Source: Flavobacterium jumunjinense (lineage in GTDB: Bacteria; Bacteroidota; Bacteroidia; Flavobacteriales; Flavobacteriaceae). From it: a stretch of 64,000 nucleotides of DNA. Below the pieces are notes generated by a model that searched no databases, had not been told where the DNA came from, and worked only from the letters and a program-made list of their open reading frames with translations. This document shows positions 34,227 to 44,231 of the stretch, in pieces. The stretch covers positions 2,790,001 through 2,854,000 of the forward strand of contig NZ_CP091285.1 of the NCBI RefSeq assembly GCF_021650975.2. The letters are read 5' to 3'. The first letter of the stretch is position 1, and each line of letters opens with the position of its first letter. The translations under genes and the position numbers were made by a program.

Positions 34227-37200
34227 ATGAAACAGAAACTCTACTTTTTATTGTTAGTCATATTGTATCAGTTTAATACTTTTGGGCAAACAGGAACTCA
34301 CCTAAACTTTGTGAATAGAACTACGACTACTACACAAGGGCCAGATTTAATTGAAATACCATATTTTGCAAGACCAGGAGCTTTTACTATTGAAGCTTGG
34401 GTAAGAACAACTGGGACGGATAATATTCCAAAAACCATTTTTTCTTGGAGCGACAATTTAAATGGAGGTGCTAGATATTCATCATTTACAATAAATGACC
34501 AATATATTCAATTTACGGCAAGCAATGACAATACTTACGAAGGTGCAACTAGTTCAGGATTAACTAACACTTCGTTTAATGTAAATAATGGACAATGGCA
34601 TCATATCGCAGTTGTAAAAACCAATGCAACATCTGCTAATATAAAATTTTATATTGATGGCTTATTGATTCCAACATTTGTTGGTTCAGGTTTTACTGAT
34701 TATATCTCAATAAATTCTAATGCTAATACAACGATGATAGGAGCTGTTGAATTTGGAACAAATAATGGAGCCAATACTGACATACAACAGGGTTTTACTG
34801 GTGACATGGATGAATTACGTATTTGGAATATAGCAAGAACTGACGAAGAAATTGCTCGTACAAAAAATTGTGAATTACAAGGTAATGAATCGGGTTTAGT
34901 ATCCTATTATAAATTTAATCAAGGAACAGCAGCTGGCAATAATACTAGTATTACTTCAGCTACTGCAACTACTGGAAGTAACGGAACCATTTATAATTTT
35001 ATTGCAACTGGCGCAACTTCTAACTTTGTATCAGGTTCGCCAGTTGTTTCTGGTGTTATTATGCCTAGTCCTCTAACAGGAGTTGCTACAACACAAGCTT
35101 ATTGTGCTAATAGTACTGTGGCAAATTTACTTCCTGCTTCTAGCTCAACTACAAAATGGTTCACTTCAATGAGTGGTGGTTCAGCATTAGCAACCACTGC
35201 AACTTTATCAAATGGCACTTATTATGTAGCCAATGTTAACGCAAATGGTTGTGAAAGTGCTAGAGTTGCAGTAGTAGTAACTATAGACCCTATACCAACT
35301 GCACCATCAGCTGCTACACAAATTTTATGTGGTAGTGCAACAATTGCCAGTTTAATTCCAGCAGCTAGCTCGGCCATCAAATGGTATGATGCAGCATCAG
35401 GAGGATCTGCTTTAGCAACAACAACAACAATAACATCAGGAACTTATTATGTTTCTGAAACGAATGCCAATGGTTGCGAAAGTTTACGAACAGCGGTAAC
35501 AGTAACAATTAATACTATTCCAACTGCACCAACGGCTCCGGCTCAGACTTTCTGTAGTGGAAAAACAGTTGCCGATTTAGTTACAACATCTGGCACAAAT
35601 ATTAAATGGTACTCAGCTGCAACAGGTGGAACAGCTTTGGCTAACACCACAACATTAACAGCAGGAAACTATTTTGCTTCACAAACTGTAAACTCTTGCG
35701 AAAGCACAACTCGTACATCAGTTGCGGTAACGATAAATCCATCACCAGCAGCTCCATCGGCCAATGCACAAATTTTTCTTACATTAGCAACTGTAGCTGA
35801 TTTGGTTACCACATCTGGCACAAACATTAAATGGTATTCAGCCGCAACAGGTGGAACTCCATTGGCAAACAGTACCTCATTAATAACAGGTAACTATTTT
35901 GCCTCACAAACTGTTGGAACATGTGAAAGTGCAAGAACACAAGTAGCGGTTACTGCAAATGTTTCTATAGCCGTAGATGCTGGTCCAGCAACAGCCACAT
36001 TTTGCGCCAATGCTATTAGTGCCATCACGGCAGTGGCATCAACAACAACAACAAATAATTTTCAAGGTAATTTTGCACCAAGTAATTGGACATTTTCCAA
36101 CAATAATAACAATGGTAACGTAAATACTACAAGTGCGCCGGGTAGTATTACACTTAGTTGTATTAAAAATAACTCCGGTAATACTGGTAATAGTAATTAT
36201 TCGATTACAAAGGCTGTTCCTTTAACTGTTTCTTTTAATTGGTCATGTGCTGGGTTTCCATCTAGTGAATACCCTCGTATTATAATCGGCAATGCCGGTG
36301 GTTTTTTGCAAGGGTTTTCAACCGTTGGTGGTTTTAATCAATCAGGAACAATGACTGTGAATGTACCTGCAGGACAGAGCCTTGCTTTTGATATGTATTC
36401 GCGAGCTAATTATGGTGATGGAAGTGTTACAATAAGTAATTTAGTAGTAACTAGTGGTGCAACCTATTCGTGGGTAGCAACTAATGGTGGGTCTATAACT
36501 GGTGCTTCTAACACAGCAAGTGTTACGCCAGCAACTTCGGGTACTTATACAGTAACTGCCACAAACATTAATGGTGTAACTGCTACAGATAATGTTGTGG
36601 TAACAATAAACCCTGTACCAACAGCACCAACAGCTTCGGCACAAACTTTATGTGGTAGTGCAACAATTGCGAATTTAATTCCAGCAGCTAGCTCGGCTAT
36701 CAAATGGTATGCTACATCATCAGGAGGGTCTGCTTTAGCAACAACAACAGCAATAACAACAGGAACTTATTATGTTTCTGAAACTATAAATGGTTGTGAA
36801 AGTTTACGAACTGCGGTAACAGTAACAATAAATACTATTCCAACAGCACCAACGGCTTCAGCTCAAACCTTTTGTAATGCTGCAACCGTGGCTAATTTAG
36901 TAGCAACAGGTTCAGGATTACAATGGTATGCTGCATCAACAGGAGGAACGGCTTTAGCATCAACAACAGCTTTAGCAACCGGAACATACTATGTTTCTCA
37001 GACTTTAAATTCATGTGAAAGTGCTACAAGAACTTCAGTAAGTGTTACATTAAATGTTACACCAGCACCAACAGCATCTGCACAAACATTTTGTAATTTT
37101 GGTACAGTTGCAGATTTAGTTGCGACAGGTTCAGGATTAAAATGGTATGCTGCATCAACAGGAGGAACGGCATTAGTATCTACAACAAATTTAGCAACCG

Positions 37201-39962
37201 GAACATACTATGTTTCTCAAACTTTAAACTCTTGTGAAAGTGCAACAAGAACTTCGGTAAGTGTGATATTAAATGTTACTCCTGCACCAACAGCTTCAGC
37301 ACAGACCTTTTGTAATGTTGGTACAGTTGCAGATTTAGTTGCCACAGGAACAGGAACTAAGAATTGGTATGTTGCTTCAACAGGAGGAACAGCATTAGTA
37401 TCTACAACAAATTTAGCAACCGGAACATACTATGTTTCTCAAACTTTAAACTCTTGTGAAAGTGCAACAAGAACTTCGGTAAGTGTGATATTAAATGTTA
37501 CTCCTGCACCAACAGCTTCAGCACAGACCTTTTGTAATGTTGGTACAGTTGCAGATTTAGTTGCCACAGGAACAGGAACTAAGAATTGGTATACTGCTTC
37601 AACAGGAGGAACAGCATTAGTATCTACAACAAATTTAGCAACCGGAACATACTATGTTTCTCAAACTTTAAACTCTTGTGAAAGTGCAACAAGAACTTCG
37701 GTAAGTGTGATATTAAATGTTACTCCTGCACCAACAGCTTCAGCACAGACCTTTTGTAATGTTGGTACAGTTGCAGATTTAGTTGCCACAGGAACAGGAA
37801 CTAAGAATTGGTATACTGCTTCAACAGGAGGAACAGCATTAGTTTCTACAACAAATTTAACAACGGGAACCTATTATGTTTCTCAAACTTTAAACTCTTG
37901 TGAAAGTGCAACAAGAACTGCTGTAAGTGTGACATTAAATGTTACTCCTGCACCAACAGCTTCCGCACAGACCTTTTGTAATTTTGGTACAGTTACAGAT
38001 TTAGTTGCCACAGGTTCAGGATTAAAATGGTATGTTGCTTCAACAGGAGGAATAGCATTAGCATCAACAACAAATTTAGCAACCGGAACCTATTATGTTT
38101 CTCAAACTTTAAACTCTTGTGAAAGTGCAACAAGAACTTCGGTAAGTGTGATATTAAATGTTACTCCTGCACCAACAGCTTCAGCACAGACCTTTTGTAA
38201 TGTTGGTACAGTTGCAGATTTAGTTGCCACAGGAACAGGAACTAAGAATTGGTATACTGCTTCAACAGGAGGAACAGCTTTAGCATCAACAACAGTATTA
38301 GCAACTGGAACATACTATGTTTCACAAACAATAAGTGGATGTGAAAGCGCAACAAGAACAGCTGTAAGTGTGACATTTAATGTTACACCTGCACCAACAG
38401 CTTCAGCACAAAACTTTTGTAATTTTGGTACAGTGGCAGATTTAGTTGCAACAGGTTCAGGATTAAAATGGTATGCTGTTTCAACAGGAGGAACAGCATT
38501 AGTATCTACAACAAATTTAGCAACCGGAACATACTATGTTTCTCAAACTTTAAACTCTTGTGAAAGTGCAACAAGAACTTCGGTAAGTGTGACATTAAAT
38601 GTTACTCCTGCACCAACAGCTTCAGCACAAACCTTTTGTAATTTTGGTACAGTTGCAGATTTAGTTGCCACAGGAACAGGAACTATGAATTGGTATACTG
38701 CTTCAACAGGAGGAATAGCATTAGTATCAACAACAAATTTAACAACGGGAACCTATTATGTTTCTCAAACTTTAAACTCTTGTGAAAGTGCAACAAGAAC
38801 TTCGGTAAGTGTGACATTAAATGTTACTCCTGCACCAACAGCTTCAGCACAGACCTTTTGTAATTTTGGTACAGTTGCAGATTTAGTTGCAACGGGAACA
38901 GCTTTACAATGGTATTCTGCTGCAACAGGAGGAACAGCATTAGTTTCTACAACAAATTTAGCAACCGGAACCTATTATGTTTCTCAAACAATAAGTGGAT
39001 GTGAAAGTGCAACAAGAACTTCGGTAAGTGTGACATTAAATGTTACACCTGTACCAACAGCTTTAGCACAGACCTTTTGTAATTTTGGTACAGTTGCAGA
39101 TTTAGTTGCAACGGGAACAGCTTTACAATGGTATTCTGCTGCAACAGGAGGAACAGCATTAGTTTCTACAACAAATTTAGCAACGGGAACCTATTATGTT
39201 TCACAAACAATAAGTGGATGTGAAAGTGCAACAAGAACTGCTGTAAGTGTGACATTAAATGTTACTCCTGCACCAACAGCTTCATCACAGACCTTTTGTA
39301 ATTTTGGTACAGTTGCAGATTTAGTTGCCACAGGAACAGGAACTAATAATTGGTATACTGCTTCAACAGGAGGAACAGCATTAGTTTCTTCAACAAATTT
39401 AATAACGGGAACCTATTATGTTTCACAAACAATAAGTGGATGTGAAAGTGTAACAAGAACACCAGTTAATGTAACAATTGCTATTATTGGATTAATTCGT
39501 CAACATTGGAGAGATGTTATCTTTTTTGATAATGCTTCAAATGAATATGTGTCTTATACTTGGTATAAAAATGGAGTATTGATTTCAGGAGAAACTAAAC
39601 AGTTTTTAAAAGAAAATGGAGATTTAGATGGTGCTTATTTTGCAAAAGCTATGACTGTTTCTGGTATTGAAGTAACTAGTTGTACTTTAGATATTGTTCC
39701 AAGTACTGAAATTAGATCTATAAAAGTTATTCCTAATCCTAATACTACAGGACAAATGACTTTAATTAAAATGACTTTATCAGCAGCACAATTAGTAGGT
39801 GCTAAATTATATTTATTCAATATAACGGGTGAGTTATTAAATATAATTGACGTTACAAGTAATGAAATGCAAATTCAAGTTCCTTTTACACAAGGTGTTT
39901 TTCCATTGAAATTACAATTACAAAATGGAGATATTTTATCAGTTAATATTGCAGTAAAATAA
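34227..39962 (+). CDS. Large LamG and Ig-repeat surface adhesin with T9SS C-terminal domain
   Basis: This 1911-residue secreted protein has a signal peptide (1-21, ending FGQ). A LamG domain (about 22-240) has TFTIEAWVRTTGT, QWHHIAVVKTN and MDELRIWNIARTDEEI. Four diverged Ig-like repeats of about 75-80 residues follow, then a distinct module (about 575-790) that looks like a PKD or CUB-type insert. Thirteen more Ig-like repeats (CHU_C-associated type, each with QTFCNFGTVADLVATG, WYTASTGGTAL and TGTYYVSQT, and a conserved Cys pair) come next. The C-terminal about 75 residues (IRSIKVIPNPNTTGQ to VNIAVK) resemble a T9SS type A signal. It probably forms a long stalk on the cell surface carrying LamG as ligand-binding tip. 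Confidence 0.9.
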   Translation: MKQKLYFLLLVILYQFNTFGQTGTHLNFVNRTTTTTQGPDLIEIPYFARPGAFTIEAWVRTTGTDNIPKTIFSWSDNLNGGARYSSFTINDQYIQFTASNDNTYEGATSSGLTNTSFNVNNGQWHHIAVVKTNATSANIKFYIDGLLIPTFVGSGFTDYISINSNANTTMIGAVEFGTNNGANTDIQQGFTGDMDELRIWNIARTDEEIARTKNCELQGNESGLVSYYKFNQGTAAGNNTSITSATATTGSNGTIYNFIATGATSNFVSGSPVVSGVIMPSPLTGVATTQAYCANSTVANLLPASSSTTKWFTSMSGGSALATTATLSNGTYYVANVNANGCESARVAVVVTIDPIPTAPSAATQILCGSATIASLIPAASSAIKWYDAASGGSALATTTTITSGTYYVSETNANGCESLRTAVTVTINTIPTAPTAPAQTFCSGKTVADLVTTSGTNIKWYSAATGGTALANTTTLTAGNYFASQTVNSCESTTRTSVAVTINPSPAAPSANAQIFLTLATVADLVTTSGTNIKWYSAATGGTPLANSTSLITGNYFASQTVGTCESARTQVAVTANVSIAVDAGPATATFCANAISAITAVASTTTTNNFQGNFAPSNWTFSNNNNNGNVNTTSAPGSITLSCIKNNSGNTGNSNYSITKAVPLTVSFNWSCAGFPSSEYPRIIIGNAGGFLQGFSTVGGFNQSGTMTVNVPAGQSLAFDMYSRANYGDGSVTISNLVVTSGATYSWVATNGGSITGASNTASVTPATSGTYTVTATNINGVTATDNVVVTINPVPTAPTASAQTLCGSATIANLIPAASSAIKWYATSSGGSALATTTAITTGTYYVSETINGCESLRTAVTVTINTIPTAPTASAQTFCNAATVANLVATGSGLQWYAASTGGTALASTTALATGTYYVSQTLNSCESATRTSVSVTLNVTPAPTASAQTFCNFGTVADLVATGSGLKWYAASTGGTALVSTTNLATGTYYVSQTLNSCESATRTSVSVILNVTPAPTASAQTFCNVGTVADLVATGTGTKNWYVASTGGTALVSTTNLATGTYYVSQTLNSCESATRTSVSVILNVTPAPTASAQTFCNVGTVADLVATGTGTKNWYTASTGGTALVSTTNLATGTYYVSQTLNSCESATRTSVSVILNVTPAPTASAQTFCNVGTVADLVATGTGTKNWYTASTGGTALVSTTNLTTGTYYVSQTLNSCESATRTAVSVTLNVTPAPTASAQTFCNFGTVTDLVATGSGLKWYVASTGGIALASTTNLATGTYYVSQTLNSCESATRTSVSVILNVTPAPTASAQTFCNVGTVADLVATGTGTKNWYTASTGGTALASTTVLATGTYYVSQTISGCESATRTAVSVTFNVTPAPTASAQNFCNFGTVADLVATGSGLKWYAVSTGGTALVSTTNLATGTYYVSQTLNSCESATRTSVSVTLNVTPAPTASAQTFCNFGTVADLVATGTGTMNWYTASTGGIALVSTTNLTTGTYYVSQTLNSCESATRTSVSVTLNVTPAPTASAQTFCNFGTVADLVATGTALQWYSAATGGTALVSTTNLATGTYYVSQTISGCESATRTSVSVTLNVTPVPTALAQTFCNFGTVADLVATGTALQWYSAATGGTALVSTTNLATGTYYVSQTISGCESATRTAVSVTLNVTPAPTASSQTFCNFGTVADLVATGTGTNNWYTASTGGTALVSSTNLITGTYYVSQTISGCESVTRTPVNVTIAIIGLIRQHWRDVIFFDNASNEYVSYTWYKNGVLISGETKQFLKENGDLDGAYFAKAMTVSGIEVTSCTLDIVPSTEIRSIKVIPNPNTTGQMTLIKMTLSAAQLVGAKLYLFNITGELLNIIDVTSNEMQIQVPFTQGVFPLKLQLQNGDILSVNIAVK
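36855..39480 (+). repeat. Near-identical Ig-repeat array, 219/222-bp period
   Basis: Successive copies repeat every 222 bases (74 residues) or 219 bases (73 residues), depending on a TGTGTKNW or TGSGLKW variant. The acagacc core recurs at 37301, 37523, 37745 and 37967. Three adjacent units around 37301-37960 are almost identical, so copy number is likely unstable. Confidence 0.9.
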
Positions 39963-39966
39963 AAAT

Positions 39967-40803
39967 ATGAACAAAACAATTAAGAATATAGGATTTGCAA
40001 CATTTTTGATTTTTTCAAATATGATTTTTGCACAAAAAGGAAGTTTTTTTGTAAGCGTTCAAGCTGGTACAAATAAAATTGAAGATAATACGTCATTTAT
40101 AACAGATTCTGGTGCTTTTTCAGGGAGTTTAAAAGCAGGATATATTTATAAATTGAATAACGTTTTTGGTGTAGGTACAGGAGTAGAATTCATGCAGTAT
40201 AAACAAAATGTAACTATAGAAAATGATAGATACACTTCGGTTTTAGTAGATGATACAGGTTCTGCTTTTGAATTTAATCAAGAAACAGCTGAATATTCGG
40301 AAAGTCAAACATTAAATTCATTTCAAATACCTTTATTTATTCAATATAAAAAAGAATTAACTGAAACGAATAGTTTTTATTTCAGATTAGGAGGGAAGTT
40401 GCTTATACCTTCTAAATTTAAAATAAATACCGTAGCAAAATCATTAACAACAACGGGATATTATCCAGATTTTAACCTAGAAGTTACCGATGTACCTTCA
40501 CGTGGTTTTGGTACACAAAGTAATTTTCAAGCAACCAACACTTATAAAACTAAATTAGCTTATATGGCTAGTATAGAATTAGGTTTCGACTTTAAGTTAA
40601 ATGCCGTAAATTCGATATATTTTGGTATGTTTTTAGATTATGGTTTGTCTAACATTGTAGATAATAAAGAATCGAATTCTATTGTTACCTATAACCCTTC
40701 TGGTTTACCAAATAATGCAAATGGTGTATATTCATTTAAAAATGATATTGAAACAAAATCGTTAAATTTTGGTGTAACCCTTGGTTATAGTTTTGGAAAA
40801 TAG
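39967..40803 (+). CDS. Outer-membrane beta-barrel protein
   Basis: This 278-residue protein has a signal peptide (1-22, ending IFAQ) followed by alternating beta strands. Typical small-barrel patterns include SLKAGYIYKLNNVFGVGTGVEF, IPLFIQYKKEL, YFRLGGKLLIP and the closing NFGVTLGYSFGK. It starts 4 bases after the adhesin stop, so it is co-transcribed and co-translated. A dedicated outer-membrane partner encoded behind a T9SS adhesin is common (SprF behind SprB), but I do not see the PorP/SprF sequence signature. An anchoring or display role is inference. Confidence 0.82.
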   Translation: MNKTIKNIGFATFLIFSNMIFAQKGSFFVSVQAGTNKIEDNTSFITDSGAFSGSLKAGYIYKLNNVFGVGTGVEFMQYKQNVTIENDRYTSVLVDDTGSAFEFNQETAEYSESQTLNSFQIPLFIQYKKELTETNSFYFRLGGKLLIPSKFKINTVAKSLTTTGYYPDFNLEVTDVPSRGFGTQSNFQATNTYKTKLAYMASIELGFDFKLNAVNSIYFGMFLDYGLSNIVDNKESNSIVTYNPSGLPNNANGVYSFKNDIETKSLNFGVTLGYSFGK

Positions 40804-40840
40804 ATGTTTATTTTTTATTTTAAAATGTTGGGAACAACAA

Positions 40841-41224
40841 TTATATTTTATTTTGTTGTATTCTTAGAACAATATCCTTTTGTAATTTTTCATTGTTCTC
40901 AATTATTTTAGCGCAAGCTTTTAAAGAAGGAACATCGATTTCTGTACCTATAAATTGCCAACCATATTCACTGTTTCCAATGATTTGATAAATACAATTG
41001 GCACCAACGCCAATATCTAATCCTTTTATGTTTCTTCCAGTAGGGATTTTGTTTTTGTTTTCCAAAGCTAATAAGTCAGCTATATAATGAACATAATCTG
41101 CTCTTCCAGAAATTGATGGACATAGATTTGTTTTTGGAATATCCCCAAAAATAATGTTATAATTCGCTAATAATAAACTTTTATTTAATGTTTTAACAGC
41201 ATCTGAATTATATGAAAATCTAAA
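40841..41224 (-). pseudogene. Truncated rlmF copy
   Basis: The minus-strand reading frame shows FSYNSDAVKTLNKSLLL, then DIPKTNLCPSISGRADYVHY, IADLLA, KGLDIGVGANCIYQIIGNSEY and DVPSLKACAKIIENNE, ending RIQQNKI and a stop. It aligns with about residues 50-173 of the intact RlmF encoded at 41867-42826. The N-terminal 50 residues and the whole catalytic NPPF half are missing. Identity is high but far from complete, so this is an old duplicate or transferred copy, not a recent one. Confidence 0.85.
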
Positions 41225-41758
41225 CTGTGAATTACAAGGGACAGAAACAGGGTTAGTTGCTTATTACAAATGCAATCAAGTTAGTTGGTAATGTAAATAA
41301 TTCGACTGTAATTTTTTTATTGCATGCAACAGCTAATGCATACGATGGGTATTAAATAATTTTGCTTTAACAGGTGCTGCATCAAATGCTTTAACCATTT
41401 CAGGGAATAATAATATGGCAATACTTAATAGAGCTCAGTTTAGAGTGGTGTTAAATGGAGCTTCAGCATGTGTTATAACATCTGATGAAGTGAAAATTAC
41501 TGTAACTTTAGGAACAAAATCTTTTGAAAGTAGTAATATTAAGGTTTATCATAATCTATCAACTGGTATTTTTGTATTGATGTACAAAAAGATGTTGAAT
41601 TTACAGTTTATGATATAGTTGGTGAAACAATTATTAGTAAAAATAGTTCAATAGTAAATAATACTTTAGATTTAACAAAATTTGAAAAAGGTATTTATAT
41701 GCTTGTGGTTACAAATTGGAATGGAGAAACAGAAACCTATAAATTAATAAAGGAATAA
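41223..41758 (+). pseudogene. Decayed LamG/T9SS surface protein gene
   Basis: Plus-strand remnants read NCELQGTETGLVAYYK, matching the LamG end of the adhesin (NCELQGNESGLVSYYK). After a stop and frame changes come LNNFALTGAASN, FESSNIKVYHNLSTG, and in another frame DVQKDVEFTVYDIVGE and LDLTKFEKGIYMLVV to LIKE, a T9SS type A C-terminal domain. At least two frameshifts and one internal stop break the gene. Its 5' boundary meets the rlmF fragment at about 41222, with the two remnants on opposite strands. Confidence 0.85.
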
Positions 41759-41789
41759 AATAACTAAAAAAGTATATTTACTTTAATAT

Positions 41790-41818
41790 AAAAGACCAGC
41801 ATTGCTGGTCTTTTATTA
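41790..41818. terminator. Bidirectional terminator
   Basis: The stem AAAAGACCAGC/GCTGGTCTTTT with T runs lies between the decayed surface gene and the intact rlmF. Confidence 0.85.
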
Positions 41819-41866
41819 TTCATAAGTTATATTTAATTGAACTCATGTTTATATTTAATATAGTTA

Positions 41867-42826
41867 TTAATCCCAATTAATAATAGCCCAATTTTCTCTT
41901 TGCTGTTCATTTAGAAATGTCCAAGCTATGAAACGACTTATTTTATTACCTTGTTCCATGTCGATGGTTTTAATATCTACAGCGCCAATTTTTTTCAAAT
42001 GATTGTAAAATGGCTTTAAGTTCTCTTTTTTAGAAACTAAACAAGTGAACCACATAGATTGTTTCTTGAAATGAGCACTTTCATAAATCAGATTTGTAAT
42101 GAAAGCTAATTCACCACCTTCACACCATAACTCATTATTTTGTCCACTAAAATTAAGTACTGGTTTATCTTCTTTAGCTTTACCAATGTTTTTAAGTTTG
42201 CGTTGCGTACTTTTTGTAGCTTCTTCTTTAGAAGAATGGAAAGGAGGATTACAAATAATAAAATCAAACTTATCGTTTTCAAGAATACAATTCTTAAGAA
42301 CATTACGTTTGTTTTGCTGAATACGTAATGTCGTTGAGTTTTTTATATTTTCATTGTTCTCAACAATTCTTGCACATGCTTTTAAAGATGGTACATCTGT
42401 TTCAGTACCCACAAATTTCCAATTATATTCACTGCTTCCAATAATAGGGTATATGCAATTTGCACCAACACCAACATCTAAACCTCTAATATGACTCCCT
42501 CTAGGAACTTTTCCATTGTTTGATTCTGCTAATAAATCTGCAATATAATGGACATAGTCTGCTCTTCCAGGGATAGGAGGGCATAGGTTAGTCTTTGGTA
42601 TGTCCCAAAATGTAACCCCATAGAAATGAAGTAATAGTGTTTTGTTTAAAGCCTTTACAGCTTCAGGTATAGAAAAATCGATTGTTTTTGTATCATATTT
42701 ATTTATAAATACAAAATCGTTAAGCTTTGGATTGGTAACAATTAGCTCATCAAAATTATAGCCATTAATATGCTTGTTTCTCGGATGAAGATTTTTCTTA
42801 GGGGTATTGATTTGTTCTTTTTTCAA
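41867..42826 (-). CDS. rlmF: 23S rRNA (adenine-1618 N6)-methyltransferase
   Basis: This 319-residue methyltransferase would modify A1618 of 23S rRNA. N-terminal KKNLHPRNKHINGYNFDELI and DIPKTNLCPPIPGRADYVHYIADLL (about 76-100) are family hallmarks. The SAM loop is LDVGVGANCIYPIIG (116-130). The catalytic N6-adenine motif ICNPPFHSSKEEA lies near 191-203, and IKTIDMEQGNKISRFIAWTF near 285-305. Length is normal. The broken paralogue next door does not affect this copy. Confidence 0.93.
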   Translation of the reverse strand: MKKEQINTPKKNLHPRNKHINGYNFDELIVTNPKLNDFVFINKYDTKTIDFSIPEAVKALNKTLLLHFYGVTFWDIPKTNLCPPIPGRADYVHYIADLLAESNNGKVPRGSHIRGLDVGVGANCIYPIIGSSEYNWKFVGTETDVPSLKACARIVENNENIKNSTTLRIQQNKRNVLKNCILENDKFDFIICNPPFHSSKEEATKSTQRKLKNIGKAKEDKPVLNFSGQNNELWCEGGELAFITNLIYESAHFKKQSMWFTCLVSKKENLKPFYNHLKKIGAVDIKTIDMEQGNKISRFIAWTFLNEQQRENWAIINWD

Positions 42827-42881
42827 AATGATATTTTAAGATTGTAAAATTACAATTTTTAATCACAATTACTGTAAATAA

Positions 42882-42910
42882 AAATTCCCAATCTTTCGAC
42901 TGGGAATTTC
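42882..42910 (-). terminator. Terminator of the thrS-infC-rpmI-rplT operon
   Basis: The stem AAATTCCCA/TGGGAATTT with a 10-base loop is followed by a T run on the minus strand, 33 bases after the rplT stop. Confidence 0.85.
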
Positions 42911-42942
42911 TATATAAGTAAGATATAAATTGGTTTGACGTT

Positions 42943-43287
42943 TTATTTAATTTTGTTAACGATAGCTGAAAAAGCTTCTGGGTGATTCATTGCTAAATCA
43001 GCAAGTACCTTACGGTTTAACTCGATACTGTTTGCTTTGATTTTACCCATAAATTGAGAATAACTCATTCCATGTAATCTTGCACCAGCGTTAATACGCA
43101 TGATCCATAAAGCACGGAAGTTTCTCTTTTTTTGCTTTCTATCGCGGTATGCATAAGTCATTGCTTTTTCTACCGCGTTTTTCGCTACTGTCCAAACGTT
43201 TTTACGTCTACCAAAGAAACCTTTGGCTTGTTTTAATATTCTTTTTCTTCTAGCTCTACTAGCTACTCTATTTTTTGCTCTTGGCAT
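42943..43287 (-). CDS. rplT: 50S ribosomal protein L20
   Basis: This 114-residue protein binds 23S rRNA early in 50S assembly. [40 protein letters not shown], the [24 protein letters not shown] helix and the [17 protein letters not shown] end are canonical. It is last in the operon. The 98-base spacer from rpmI is unusually long for this operon and contains a CGAATTAAAATTCG hairpin (43333-43346). Confidence 0.97.
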   Translation of the reverse strand: MPRAKNRVASRARRKRILKQAKGFFGRRKNVWTVAKNAVEKAMTYAYRDRKQKKRNFRALWIMRINAGARLHGMSYSQFMGKIKANSIELNRKVLADLAMNHPEAFSAIVNKIK

Positions 43288-43385
43288 AATTTTAAATGTT
43301 TTTTGTAGTAAGGCGGTTTTTCAACACTTCCGAATTTTAATTCGCCCACTCCAGGGTTATTGATTATATGTAACCAAACAACGAA

Positions 43386-43583
43386 TTAAATTAAATTCAA
43401 TTGTTGTTTTATGCTTTTCTCATCAGTTTTGTGAACTAATCCAGCATGAGTTAAAGCTAATTTACGCTTTTTAGATTTTTTAGTCAAAATATGACTCTTA
43501 AAAGCGTGCTTTCTTTTAATTTTTCCAGAACCAGTAACTTTGAATCGTTTCTTAGCACTAGACTTAGTTTTCATTTTAGGCAT
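43386..43583 (-). CDS. rpmI: 50S ribosomal protein L35
   Basis: This 65-residue basic protein has the canonical [20 protein letters not shown] start and [20 protein letters not shown] core. It lies between infC and rplT, the usual order. Confidence 0.97.
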   Translation of the reverse strand: MPKMKTKSSAKKRFKVTGSGKIKRKHAFKSHILTKKSKKRKLALTHAGLVHKTDEKSIKQQLNLI

Positions 43584-43650
43584 TTTCTTCCTGTATTTAA
43601 TTTAATCTTACTTAATATTGTATTCGAGAGTTTACAAAAGCAAACACTTT

Positions 43651-44208
43651 TTATTTTATTTTTTTCTTAGAAGCAAGGTACATAATCATACGCTTACCTT
43701 CTAAAATAGGTAATTGTTCAACTTTTCCATACTCTTCTAATTCTTGAGCTAACCTCAATAAAAGAATCTGTCCTTGTTCTTTGTAAATAATAGACCTTCC
43801 TTTAAAGAAAACAAATGCTTTCAATTTAGCTCCATCTTGTAGAAACTTAATAGCATTTTTCTTCTTAAATTCATAATCATGCTCATCAGTTTGAGGTCCA
43901 AAACGGATCTCTTTAATTACTACTTGAGATGATTTCGCTTTCAGCATTTTCTCACGTTTCTTTTGTTCATAAAGAAACTTACCATAATCCATTAATTTAC
44001 AAACAGGTGGTTCTGCATTTGGAGAAATTTCTACCAAGTCTACTTCTTGCTCTTCTGCAAAACGTAATGCTTCTCCAATTTTGTAAATACCTGGTTCAAT
44101 GTTTTCACCTACTAAACGTACTTCAGGCACACGAATTAAGTTGTTAATTCTGTGAGCTGCTTTTTTTTCTTCGCGAGGCTTGTAACCTCTGTTGTTTCTA
44201 ATTGCTAT
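43651..44208 (-). CDS. infC: Translation initiation factor IF-3, non-ATG start
   Basis: The reading frame conserved in IF-3 begins upstream of any ATG or GTG. The N-terminal block [20 protein letters not shown] and [19 protein letters not shown] is required for the fold. The only start aligning with the usual M-A-I-R of relatives is ATA at 44208-44206, giving 185 residues. A GTG inside the conserved IRVPEVRL at 44130 would truncate the N-domain. ATT codons at 44220 and 44202 are alternatives. A rare start codon lets IF-3 repress its own translation, as with ATT in E. coli infC. The remainder ([43 protein letters not shown]) is canonical. Confidence 0.9.
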   Translation of the reverse strand: MAIRNNRGYKPREEKKAAHRINNLIRVPEVRLVGENIEPGIYKIGEALRFAEEQEVDLVEISPNAEPPVCKLMDYGKFLYEQKKREKMLKAKSSQVVIKEIRFGPQTDEHDYEFKKKNAIKFLQDGAKLKAFVFFKGRSIIYKEQGQILLLRLAQELEEYGKVEQLPILEGKRMIMYLASKKKIK

Positions 44209-44231
44209 GGCTTTAAAAATTTAAGTTAAAC

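Noticed and set aside
41415..41618. A 67-codon ORF starting MAILNRAQ
   Set aside because: It is one frame of the decayed LamG-T9SS gene and ends at a frameshift inside the sorting domain.
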